DNA of 10,788 nucleotides from an uncultured Enterococcus sp. (GCA_946409145.1 CAMJVA010000038.1:1-10788), one strand, 5' to 3'; numbered from the stretch's first letter, positions 1 to 6,761 are shown. Notes: generated by a model not told the origin, from the letters alone. Made by a program: numbers and translations.

Positions 1-938
1 GCAGTCAAAAAAAGGCCACCGAAAAAGCTGTTGCTGAAAAGGCTGCCGCTGAAAAGGCTGCCGCTGAAAAGGCTGCCGCTGAAAAGGCTGCCGCTGAAAA
101 AACTGCTGCTGAAAAGGCTGCTGCTGAAAAAGCTGCCGCTGAAAAAGTAATGCAAGAGTTAGCTCAACTTGATTATGCTGGTACGCAAACGATTGAAGTT
201 AACAATAATGTTCCGACTTTTTCTTCTGAAGATCTTTCCACAGCAAAAGGTCCTTGGGAAAGTTATGGTGAACTGGATTCTTTGAATCGCGTTACTCAAG
301 CTAATGCCTTATTAAATCAATCTTTAATGCCTACAAGTGAGCGAGAAGATATTTCTAGTGTTACTCCTACAGGTTGGAAAAATAAAGAAATTGCCAGTGG
401 TTATTTATTTAATCGTTCTCACTTAATTGGTTTTGCTTTATCTGGGGAAAATGCTAACTGGAAAAATTTAATGACTGGTACTCGGCAATTAAATTCTCCA
501 GAAATGCTCCGTTTTGAAATGGACTTAAAGTATTATTTAGAACAAGATTCTAATCGTTTTGTTCGCTATCAGGTCACACCAATTTTTAGAGATAATGAGC
601 TTTTGGCTCGAGGTGTGCACTTAATGGCTCAATCCACACAGGATAATACTATATCGTTTAACGTTTATATTTTTAATATTCAAGATGGAGTCATTTTAAA
701 TTATGCTGATGGTTCTAGTGATATTTCTGCTGTTGCCGTTCCAGAAAAAACCCCTCCTCCAGCCCCTGAAAAAAGCGAACCAGCTCCTGAAACAAATACT
801 AATCATTCAGCGACCATCTATGTTACCCCTACTGGTTCAAAATATCATAGTCGAGCTTGTGGTAGAGGAACCTATACTCCAGCTACTTTAGAACAAGCTC
901 TAGCTAGAGGACTTGAGCCGTGTAAAAAATGTTTTTAA
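1..938 (+). CDS. DNA/RNA non-specific endonuclease, EndA-like, 5' partial
   Basis: The reading frame is open from base 3 to the TAA at 936-938, so the ATG at 150 is internal and the true start, probably with a signal peptide, lies upstream of the window. Numbering from that Met, residues 1-190 are an Endonuclease_NS_2 domain. The motif NRSHLIG carries the presumed general-base His91. Asn106 (WKNLM) and Asn115 (TRQLN) fall at the same 9-residue spacing as EndA Asn182 and Asn191 of pneumococcus. The upstream part is an Ala/Glu/Lys-rich helical repeat. A Pro/Glu linker (about 197-220) leads to a C-terminal module with His233, Cys237, Cys258 and Cys261, which resembles a small zinc site found on many Firmicutes surface nucleases. 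The family cuts DNA and RNA outside the cell, for defence, nutrition or competence. The substrate role here is inferred; family assignment is firm. Confidence 0.9.
   Translation, partial: SQKKATEKAVAEKAAAEKAAAEKAAAEKAAAEKTAAEKAAAEKAAAEKVMQELAQLDYAGTQTIEVNNNVPTFSSEDLSTAKGPWESYGELDSLNRVTQANALLNQSLMPTSEREDISSVTPTGWKNKEIASGYLFNRSHLIGFALSGENANWKNLMTGTRQLNSPEMLRFEMDLKYYLEQDSNRFVRYQVTPIFRDNELLARGVHLMAQSTQDNTISFNVYIFNIQDGVILNYADGSSDISAVAVPEKTPPPAPEKSEPAPETNTNHSATIYVTPTGSKYHSRACGRGTYTPATLEQALARGLEPCKKCF
21..146 (+). repeat. In-frame 15-bp tandem repeat encoding EKAAA units
   Basis: Eight 15-base units run from 21 to 140, followed by a partial unit (Glu-Lys) at 141-146. Units 2 to 5 (36-95) are identical at the DNA level; the outer units differ at a few bases. 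Each unit encodes Glu-Lys-Ala-Ala-Ala, so gain or loss of a unit keeps the frame and changes a helical spacer by five residues. The composition resembles rigid alanine-rich helical linkers. Confidence 0.95.
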
Positions 939-991
939 AAAAATCCCTTTAGACAGAAAAATTTCTTTCTCTGTCTAAAGGGAATTTTTTT
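937..991. terminator. Bidirectional rho-independent terminator between the nuclease gene and deoK
   Basis: A perfect 14-bp stem pairs 944-957 with 970-983 around a 12-base loop. Seven T follow on the + strand (985-991) and seven A precede it (937-943), giving a U tract on either strand. It begins at the stop codon of the nuclease gene and sits just past the stop of the convergent kinase gene, so it can end both transcripts. Confidence 0.93.
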
Positions 992-998
992 GTTTTAA

Positions 999-1910
999 CT
1001 AAATTAATTCTTTTAATTCTTCTGCCCTTGGATAAGATTTTTGCGTTCCTTTTTTAGTCACACTTAAAGCAGCATATTGGTTAGCGTGTAAAAGAGCTTC
1101 TTTAATCTCTTCTCCTTTAGTAAAGTAGTGCGCGAAACTACCAATAAAAGCATCCCCTGCACCAGTGGTATCCACTGCTTCTACTTTCAAACCAGGAACG
1201 ATTTCATTATGGTTTTTATCCACCCATAATGCACCCTTACTTCCAAGAGTAATAATTAAATTATCCACTCCCATTGTCACTAATTTTTCTGCTGCCAGTT
1301 TTATTTCAGCTAAATTAGTAGTTGGCATTCCAGTTAAGGTAGCAAGTTCTGTTTCGTTAGGCGTAAAAAAAGTTACTTTTGAAACATAATCAATATTTAA
1401 ATCTTCATTAGCAGGAGCAGGATTTAACAAAACAGGCACATTAAATTTTTCTGCTAAGTCAATGGCGTAATAATTTGTTTCTAAAGCAATTTCTTGTTGC
1501 AAAACCACTAACTTGGAATTTTTAATTAAATCTGCTTTTTCATCTAACATTTCAGGTGTTAGCTCATTATTGGCCCCTTTAATAATTAAAATACGATTAT
1601 CACTTGTTGGGGAAACGAAAATAGGAGCGACACCACTGGCTTTGGTTCCTACTTTAATTCCCTCCATCGAAATACCATTATTGCGATAATTTTCTAATTG
1701 TTGTTGTCCAAAAGAATCATTACCTACTACAGTAATAAAGTTTACTTCAGAACCTAAGCGAGCTGCTGCAATCGCTTGATTTGCCCCTTTTCCTCCAAAA
1801 CCCATTTCAAATTCTGGCGCTTCAATCGTTTCGCCTTCAACGGGCATCCGATCAATATACGTTGTTAAATCAATCATATTTGAACCAATAACTGTAATAT
1901 CTTTCATCAT
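999..1910 (-). CDS. deoK: Deoxyribokinase (PfkB/ribokinase family)
   Basis: A 303-residue PfkB-family sugar kinase, predicted to phosphorylate 2-deoxyribose at O5 with ATP in the cytoplasm. The family signatures are present: GGKGANQA near residues 39-46, the NPAPA and TPNETE motifs, and the catalytic anion-hole motif DTTGAGD near the C-terminal third. Against E. coli RbsK, the GSINAD motif reads GSNMID here, so Met12 stands where RbsK has Asn14. Salmonella deoxyribokinase has Met (Met10) at this place, reported to distinguish deoxyribose from ribose. This and the deoC operon support DeoK over RbsK. It is the last gene of the operon, 23 bases after the mutarotase-like gene. The AGGAG site is 5 bases from the first ATG and 8 from the second (1907), so the second may be the real start. 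Confidence 0.88.
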   Translation of the reverse strand: MMKDITVIGSNMIDLTTYIDRMPVEGETIEAPEFEMGFGGKGANQAIAAARLGSEVNFITVVGNDSFGQQQLENYRNNGISMEGIKVGTKASGVAPIFVSPTSDNRILIIKGANNELTPEMLDEKADLIKNSKLVVLQQEIALETNYYAIDLAEKFNVPVLLNPAPANEDLNIDYVSKVTFFTPNETELATLTGMPTTNLAEIKLAAEKLVTMGVDNLIITLGSKGALWVDKNHNEIVPGLKVEAVDTTGAGDAFIGSFAHYFTKGEEIKEALLHANQYAALSVTKKGTQKSYPRAEELKELI

Positions 1911-1933
1911 TTATTCTCCTAATTAGTATGATC

Positions 1934-2950
1934 TTATTTTTCTAATCCAGTAGTCACCGTAAAGCTACGTTTTTCTCCAGGTTTTAGCTGAATTAATGTC
2001 CCTGCTTTTACTGCTGCTGCTCGACCTTCTGGTGTACTTGTACCAGGCAAAGCAAAAGCAGCTACTTGTTGATCTGCATTAAACAATAACCAGCGAGTCA
2101 CAATAGGAAATTCTGCTGTTTTAAATTTTGTTAGGAAGTTATGATTTTCTGGAGCACTCATTCTGAATTCTGCTTGATCAGTATGTTTTCTTAAATCTTC
2201 AGAGAAAAAGACAATCTCTGGATCATAATGAGATGAATCATCTAACTTGTTAATTAATTTACCACTCTTTTTCAACTCTTCATTATAAGCTAGCCATTCA
2301 GGAGTAGGATGAACATGGCTTGGAATGGTTTGTCTTAATTTCATAGCTTCATCTGGGAAGTTTTGCGTAATTTCTCCGTTTTCAACATAAGCATAATTCA
2401 TATGGCACATATATTGCAAGGGCATAGGTTGATATTTTGATAGATTCGTAACGTTTAATTTAATATCAAATAATCCTGAATTTTCATGTAATCTCACAGA
2501 AGGTTCACTTAAATAATGATCTCCAAATCCTTTAACATATTCAAAATCAGAATGAATTTCTACATAGTCTTCTCCAATTTCAAGATAAGAGTGATCCATT
2601 TTACTTGTTGGGGCTTCACCATGTAGTTGATAATCATCTTCTGGTGCTGGAGTACCGTTACCAAGTAAACCAGAGGTAAACTGGAAACAACCATAAGTAT
2701 CAGCAATGCCTTCACCAGGCAAAGGTTGGGAAAACATATCTTTCATTTTTAAAGAAATACCAGCAAAAACCGCATCCCAAATAATTAATCCCATGAAAGG
2801 TAAAACAACCAAATAACCTTTTTCATTTGCTAATTTTAAGCCTTCCACTCCTGAAGGATAAACAAAAGTGGTTACCTTGAACTTTTCATCTTGATAAAGT
2901 GTGAAATCTGCTTTTCCAAACATTTCGTGAGATAAATTAATTTTTTTCAT
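1934..2950 (-). CDS. Aldose 1-epimerase-like protein, probable deoxyribose mutarotase
   Basis: A 338-residue soluble protein of the galactose-mutarotase-like beta-sandwich type (DUF4432-like). His110 (in LHGEAP) and His183 (in MCHMNY) are spaced as expected for the paired active-site histidines of aldose 1-epimerases; no signal peptide is seen. Such proteins interconvert sugar anomers so that transporter and kinase are not limited by spontaneous mutarotation. Enterobacterial deoxyribose operons carry a comparable extra gene (deoX, or deoM in some annotations), and the position between permease and kinase supports the same role. A clear AAAAGGAG site lies 7 bases before the ATG. The activity on deoxyribose is inferred from family and context; it could act on another anomer or only aid growth indirectly. 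Confidence 0.75.
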   Translation of the reverse strand: MKKINLSHEMFGKADFTLYQDEKFKVTTFVYPSGVEGLKLANEKGYLVVLPFMGLIIWDAVFAGISLKMKDMFSQPLPGEGIADTYGCFQFTSGLLGNGTPAPEDDYQLHGEAPTSKMDHSYLEIGEDYVEIHSDFEYVKGFGDHYLSEPSVRLHENSGLFDIKLNVTNLSKYQPMPLQYMCHMNYAYVENGEITQNFPDEAMKLRQTIPSHVHPTPEWLAYNEELKKSGKLINKLDDSSHYDPEIVFFSEDLRKHTDQAEFRMSAPENHNFLTKFKTAEFPIVTRWLLFNADQQVAAFALPGTSTPEGRAAAVKAGTLIQLKPGEKRSFTVTTGLEK

Positions 2951-2982
2951 GATGATTCTCCTTTTTAATTTTATAATAGTTT

Positions 2983-4341
2983 CTATTTCTTACTTTGAAA
3001 TTTCTTATAATAACCTAAGGCATAAAGACCAACAATGGCAAAACTAATAACATTAACAATAAATGAAATAGAAATGGATCCTGTGGCATCAGCTACAGCG
3101 CCTTGAATGAGTGGTGTAACAGCACCACCAATAATTGACATGACAACGACTGCACCAGCTGTTTCAGTATATCGTTTTTCTTTAACTGTATCTAAAGTTT
3201 GTGAATAAATCGTTGGCCACCCAGGACCAAATAAACCACTAGCTAAAACGGCAAAATAAACTGCACTAATATTTGGTACAACGGTTACATAAATTAAGGA
3301 AATAACTCCGACCACAGAAAAAATCATTAAAACCCGAGATGAAGGCATTTTTTTCATCATAGCTGTAGCAACAAGTTTTCCTACAAAAAAAGCAATGTAA
3401 CTGTACACCATAAAGGTAGAAGCATCTCGCTCTGTAATTGACTTACTAAAACTCATAGCTAAAGTAATCGTTGAAGACCACACAGCTGTTTGCAATCCCA
3501 TATAAATAAATTCAGTTCCAATTCCTTTTAAGAAATCATGATTATGAATTAAATATTGAATCGTTTCACTAATTCCAGCTTTTGGTTCTGTATCATCTGC
3601 GGTGTTTTTAGCTTTACCAGAAGGGAAACGTGTTAAAGAAAAAATTAAAATGGCAATAAGTAAAATCACAATAATATATTTATAAGGTAATAAAGTTTGT
3701 TGCAACATTTTTTGCCCATAAGCTAAACGTTCTGCTCCTTGCATTTTACTCATGGTGTCGCTTAAACTGTCCCCTTCATTAAAGACTAAATATTTACCTA
3801 ATAAAATTCCAGCAACAGCCCCAATAGGATAAAAAATTTGAGAAATATTTAAGCGCATCGTTGATAAACTTTTAGGTCCCATTAAAGTGCTAAAAGTATT
3901 AGCACTTGTTTCTAAGAAACTAAGACCACATGCAATGGCAAAAAGAGCAATGAGAAAAACGCCATAAGTAGCCATGGTAGAAGCCGGGAAAAATAGCCAA
4001 CAACCAATGGTATATAACAATAAACCAATTAAAATAGCTGTCTTATAGGAAGTTTTTTTAATAATGCGACTTGCTGGAATCGCAAGAACAAAATATCCCA
4101 AATAAAAAGCACTATTCACAAAAGCAGAAGCTGTGTTACTTAGTTCAAAAATTGTTTTAAATTGTGTAATTAAAATATTATTTAAACTAGCAGCTGCTGC
4201 CCATAAAGGGATAAGTAGTGACAATAACATAAATTGAAATACTGGAGTTTTATCTAAATAACCATCGCCTAATTCATTAGCTTTTAAAGGAATCATCCAT
4301 GGAAATTTTCCTTGTTTAGATTCTGTAATTTCTTTTTTCAT
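2983..4341 (-). CDS. deoP: FucP-family sugar:H+ symporter, probable 2-deoxyribose permease
   Basis: A 452-residue integral membrane protein of the FHS/FucP branch of the major facilitator superfamily, with about 12 hydrophobic segments after a hydrophilic N-terminus of about 33 residues. It aligns by eye with E. coli FucP along its length: the first-helix motif around residues 45-61, the SAFYLGYF segment, FLETSANTF (Glu144, equivalent to FucP Glu135), the AQTxxW-like stretch, and IIGGAVTP near the C-terminus. The FucP coupling Asp46 is Asn55 here. It is placed between deoC and the mutarotase-like gene, matching the DeoP permeases of enterobacterial deoxyribose operons, so 2-deoxyribose is the likely substrate; fucose or another sugar cannot be excluded from sequence. 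The start follows an AAGGGGAG site. Confidence 0.82.
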   Translation of the reverse strand: MKKEITESKQGKFPWMIPLKANELGDGYLDKTPVFQFMLLSLLIPLWAAAASLNNILITQFKTIFELSNTASAFVNSAFYLGYFVLAIPASRIIKKTSYKTAILIGLLLYTIGCWLFFPASTMATYGVFLIALFAIACGLSFLETSANTFSTLMGPKSLSTMRLNISQIFYPIGAVAGILLGKYLVFNEGDSLSDTMSKMQGAERLAYGQKMLQQTLLPYKYIIVILLIAILIFSLTRFPSGKAKNTADDTEPKAGISETIQYLIHNHDFLKGIGTEFIYMGLQTAVWSSTITLAMSFSKSITERDASTFMVYSYIAFFVGKLVATAMMKKMPSSRVLMIFSVVGVISLIYVTVVPNISAVYFAVLASGLFGPGWPTIYSQTLDTVKEKRYTETAGAVVVMSIIGGAVTPLIQGAVADATGSISISFIVNVISFAIVGLYALGYYKKFQSKK

Positions 4342-4406
4342 TTTCTCCCCTTCTTTGGTTTAAGTTTTTCGAAAAAGTTTCATCTTATTATTTGATACTG
4401 TAATTT

Positions 4407-5057
4407 TTATTCTTTACCAATAATTTTCATACTTGCTGATACACCTAAACGATTTGCCCCAGCTTCAATCATTGCTTTCGCTTCAGCAGCAGAATGAATA
4501 CCACCAGCAGGTTTTATTTTAATACGATCTCCTACAGCAGCTTTCATTAATTCAACATCTCTAACTTTTGCTCCTCTAGTTGAAAAACCAGTTGAAGTTT
4601 TAACAAAATCCGCACCACAATCAGCAACAATAATACTAGCTTTAGTAATTTCCTCTTCTGTTAATAGCGCAGTTTCAATGATTACTTTAATGACTTTATT
4701 TGCTTCATGAGCAGCTTTTACCACTGCCGCAATGTCTTCACTTACAACTTCATAATTTTTCCCTTTGAATTCGCCAATATTCATCACCATATCTAATTCA
4801 TCAGCCCCATCAGCAATAGCTTGTTTGGCTTCAGCTACTTTAATTGCTGTTGTGTTTGCCCCTAGAGGGAACCCAATAACGCAAGCTGCTTTAACTTTTG
4901 TTCCTGTAAGATGATTTTTTACTCGTTTTACCCAGTATGGATTAACCATTACAGAATAAAAATCATTTTCTACTGCTTCTTTGGTAACCTGATCAATTTG
5001 TGTCGCAGTTGCTTCAGGTTTTAATAATGTGTGATCCAAATAATTATTTAATTTCAT
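4407..5057 (-). CDS. deoC: Deoxyribose-phosphate aldolase
   Basis: A 216-residue class I aldolase that splits 2-deoxyribose-5-phosphate into glyceraldehyde-3-phosphate and acetaldehyde. Family motifs are complete: NYLDHTLLKP at the N-terminus, DELDMVMNIG with Asp89, DFVKTSTGF with the Schiff-base Lys153, and KIKPAGGI with the proton-shuttle Lys182. An ATG at 5075 extends the frame by six residues, but the only good ribosome site (AAAGGGG, 5066-5072) lies inside that extension, 8 bases before the ATG at 5057. The predicted transcript start near 5080 would also leave almost no leader for the longer form. First gene of the deoxyribose operon, read divergently from deoR; 65 bases separate it from the permease gene. 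Confidence 0.96.
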   Translation of the reverse strand: MKLNNYLDHTLLKPEATATQIDQVTKEAVENDFYSVMVNPYWVKRVKNHLTGTKVKAACVIGFPLGANTTAIKVAEAKQAIADGADELDMVMNIGEFKGKNYEVVSEDIAAVVKAAHEANKVIKVIIETALLTEEEITKASIIVADCGADFVKTSTGFSTRGAKVRDVELMKAAVGDRIKIKPAGGIHSAAEAKAMIEAGANRLGVSASMKIIGKE

Positions 5058-5086
5058 TTTGGAAACCCCTTTCATTTGACGAATTC

Positions 5087-5115
5087 ATTATAACGCTATC
5101 TTGAACAAATGTAAA
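5087..5115 (-). promoter_or_regulatory. Promoter of the deoC-deoP-mutarotase-deoK operon
   Basis: On the - strand, TTTACA (5115-5110, five of six bases match the -35 consensus) is separated by exactly 17 bases from a perfect TATAAT (5092-5087). Transcription would start near 5080, leaving a leader of about 22 bases with the AAAGGGG ribosome site. A DeoR-like half-site lies in the spacer. Confidence 0.85.
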
Positions 5116-5140
5116 CACGTATTTTGAAATTATGTTCACT
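5098..5140 (-). promoter_or_regulatory. Probable DeoR operator: palindrome plus spacer half-site
   Basis: The - strand copy of 5123-5140 reads AGTGAACATAATTTCAAA. This matches 15 of 18 bases of the B. subtilis DeoR palindrome ATTGAACAAAATTTCAAT as I recall it. With the deoC transcript start placed near 5080, it covers about -60 to -43, the position reported for dra-nupC-pdp in B. subtilis. A second half-site (TTGAACAAAT on the + strand, 5101-5110) lies between the -35 and -10 of the deoC promoter, again as in B. subtilis. The palindrome also touches the -35 region of the deoR promoter, so autoregulation is plausible. Confidence 0.75.
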
Positions 5141-5167
5141 TTTTTTATATTTGGTTTGTGCTATAAT
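5139..5167 (+). promoter_or_regulatory. Extended -10 promoter of deoR
   Basis: A perfect TATAAT (5162-5167) is preceded by TG at 5159-5160, making an extended -10 element. The -35 position 17 bases upstream (5139-5144, CTTTTT) is poor, typical of extended -10 promoters. Transcription would start near 5174, about 30 bases before the coding start. Confidence 0.7.
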
Positions 5168-5190
5168 TTTAGACAAATGAATCAACGAAA

Positions 5191-5208
5191 AAGGAGTTGA
5201 TGATAGTG
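5191..5208 (+). promoter_or_regulatory. Ribosome site that decides the deoR start
   Basis: AAGGAG at 5191-5196 is followed by three possible starts in one frame: TTG at 5197 (spacing 0), ATG at 5200 (spacing 3) and GTG at 5206 (spacing 9). Only the GTG has workable spacing. It also gives an N-terminus of nearly the same length as B. subtilis DeoR. Confidence 0.65.
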
Positions 5209-6156
5209 TCCAAAAAAATAGATCCGCATAAAATACAATTGGCCCTAGATACCTGTCATCTTTATTATGAAGATGAATTGTCCCAAAATGATATTGCCAA
5301 AAAATTAGATATTTCCAGACCCACTGTTTCTCGTTTACTTCAATTTGCTCGTCAACAAGGTCTAGTTAAAATTGAAATATCAGATCCGTTAAATCAGTTA
5401 GATCAATTAGCATTACAACTTTCAGATAAATATAATTTAAAAGAAGTACGAATAGCTTATGATATTACCAATCAACCTTCAATTATTAATGAAAAACTAG
5501 GAGAATTAACTGCTAATTATTTAGATGAAATTGTTGAAAATAATGATAGCATTGGTATTGCTTGGGGTAGAACTTTAGAAGCTGTCGCGAATAAACTCCA
5601 TTCAAGTAAAAAAAGTGGCGTCAAAGTTGTCGAACTCAAAGGGAGTGTTTCTGCCAGTGAAATAAATAATTACGCCAAAGATATTATTAATAAATTTAAT
5701 GTCGCTTTTCATAGTGAGACTATTTCCTTACCCTTACCTGTTTTTTTTGACTCCGCTATTACAAAAAATATTGTCACTGAAGATCGTTTTATTAAAAACA
5801 TCATTACTGCTGGGCAAGAAACTAACATCGCTCTTTTTACTAGTGGTACTGTTTTAGATAGCGCTCTTTTATTCAAATTAGGTTATTTAAGTCCAGAGGA
5901 AATAGCGCGTATTAAACAAGAAGCAGTAGGAGATATTATTTCTCGCTTTCTTACAAAAGAAGGAAACATAGCTGATGAAGAAATTGATAATCGGACTGTT
6001 GGGGTTCCTTTAAGTTCTCTAAAAGAAAAAAAATATTCTATTCTCATTGCCGGATCCAGTAAAAAAGTTGCTTCCATGCACGCTGCTCTTATTGGTGGTT
6101 ATGCAAATGTTTTGATCACTGATTCTACTAGTGCAAAAGCACTTTTAGCTATGTAA
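5206..6156 (+). CDS. deoR: SorC-family deoxyribonucleoside/deoxyribose operon repressor DeoR
   Basis: A 316-residue cytoplasmic regulator from the GTG start. An N-terminal helix-turn-helix (about residues 26-47, containing SQNDIAKKLDISRPTVSRLL) is nearly the same as that of B. subtilis DeoR, and the effector domain (about 60-316) aligns along its full length, ending in the shared ANVLITD-like segment. Lys145 in ELKGS corresponds to B. subtilis Lys141 in QLKGG, the residue reported to form a Schiff base with deoxyribose-5-phosphate. The likely mode is repression of the divergent deo operon, and perhaps of itself, released by deoxyribose-5-phosphate. This is a SorC-type DeoR and is unrelated to the E. 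coli protein of the same name. The coding region is intact and ends before a hairpin terminator. Confidence 0.93.
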   Translation: MSKKIDPHKIQLALDTCHLYYEDELSQNDIAKKLDISRPTVSRLLQFARQQGLVKIEISDPLNQLDQLALQLSDKYNLKEVRIAYDITNQPSIINEKLGELTANYLDEIVENNDSIGIAWGRTLEAVANKLHSSKKSGVKVVELKGSVSASEINNYAKDIINKFNVAFHSETISLPLPVFFDSAITKNIVTEDRFIKNIITAGQETNIALFTSGTVLDSALLFKLGYLSPEEIARIKQEAVGDIISRFLTKEGNIADEEIDNRTVGVPLSSLKEKKYSILIAGSSKKVASMHAALIGGYANVLITDSTSAKALLAM

Positions 6157-6185
6157 TTTTTACTTAGTCTTTTTCTAGAAATTAA

Positions 6186-6217
6186 AAAATGCGTCTGCTT
6201 TTTTGCAGGCGCATTTT
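6186..6217. terminator. Bidirectional terminator between deoR and ogt
   Basis: A 13-bp stem pairs 6186-6198 with 6205-6217, with one G-T wobble and a six-T loop. The outer A4/T4 pairs give a U tract in both directions. It stands 30 bases after the deoR stop and 18 bases past the stop of the convergent ogt, so it can serve both. Confidence 0.88.
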
Positions 6218-6234
6218 CTTTGTATATAAAATTA

Positions 6235-6738
6235 TTATTTAAATTCATGTCCTTCTAGTTTTAACAGGGCAATTTTTTTCTCCAAGCCACCAGAATAGCC
6301 TACAAGTTCGCCATTTTTTCCTAAAACTCGATGACAAGGAATTAAAATAGGAAAAGGATTTTTTCCTACTGCATTTCCTACAGCTTGTGCCGACATTTTT
6401 TCTTTGCCTAATTTTTCCCCTACACTTTTAGCTATGGCGCCATAAGTGGTGGTTTTCCCGTAAGGAATCTTAATCAGTTCATCCCAGACTAATTTTTGAA
6501 ATGGAGTACCTTCTAAAATTAACGAGTTTTGAAATTGGGAAAATTCTGGTTTTAAACCAGAAAGATAATTTTCTAGCCAATGAGAAAAATTAGTTAAAAC
6601 AGGATTATCTGAAAAAGAATTTTCAAAAGAATGTTTCTCTTCTATAAAACGAATTCCTCTTAAAGCATCATCTGCCTGAACTAAAATTTTTCCAGCTGGA
6701 GTATTATAAATTCCTTGTTCTAGTGCGTTCTTTTTCAT
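6235..6738 (-). CDS. ogt: Methylated-DNA--protein-cysteine methyltransferase
   Basis: A 167-residue suicide repair protein that transfers the alkyl group from O6-alkylguanine to its own cysteine. The C-terminal DNA-binding domain is complete: GTPFQKLVWDELIKIPYG (about 77-94), TTTYGAIA, the recognition-helix region SAQAVGNAVGKNP, and the active-site motif IPCHRV with Cys135, followed by GYSGGLEKK. The N-terminal domain (1-70) is short, as in other Ogt proteins, and no Ada regulatory domain is present. The place of the human arginine finger (Arg128) holds Gln119, which I believe is common in Firmicutes homologues. The start follows AAAAGGAG at a spacing of 9. It lies 23 bases after ftsK on the same strand with no terminator between, so it is probably co-transcribed. 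Confidence 0.95.
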   Translation of the reverse strand: MKKNALEQGIYNTPAGKILVQADDALRGIRFIEEKHSFENSFSDNPVLTNFSHWLENYLSGLKPEFSQFQNSLILEGTPFQKLVWDELIKIPYGKTTTYGAIAKSVGEKLGKEKMSAQAVGNAVGKNPFPILIPCHRVLGKNGELVGYSGGLEKKIALLKLEGHEFK

Positions 6739-6761
6739 TATTTTTTACTCCTTTTTAGGAA

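Noticed and set aside
703..891. Leu-rich 62-codon frame inside the nuclease gene
   Set aside because: It lies wholly within the conserved nuclease coding region in another frame, with no ribosome site and low-complexity sequence from the Pro-rich linker.
4365..4376. TTTTTCGAAAAA palindrome in the deoC-deoP gap as an operator or attenuator
   Set aside because: It is a perfect 12-base dyad, but in A+T-rich DNA such runs arise often. It has no U tract suited to termination and no match to a known operator or cre site.
5109..5126. Catabolite-repression (cre) site near the deoC promoter
   Set aside because: ATGTAAACACGTATTTTG has a central CG and flanking A/T runs, but the half-sites are out of register with the cre consensus and the TG...CA ends are missing.
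5883..6077. 64-codon frame antisense to deoR
   Set aside because: It overlaps the conserved effector domain of DeoR and has no ribosome site or promoter of its own.
6380..6382. Loss of the arginine finger in Ogt (Gln119)
   Set aside because: SAQAVG is, as far as I recall, a common form in Firmicutes homologues, and the active-site Cys and surrounding motifs are intact, so this is not evidence of an inactive protein.
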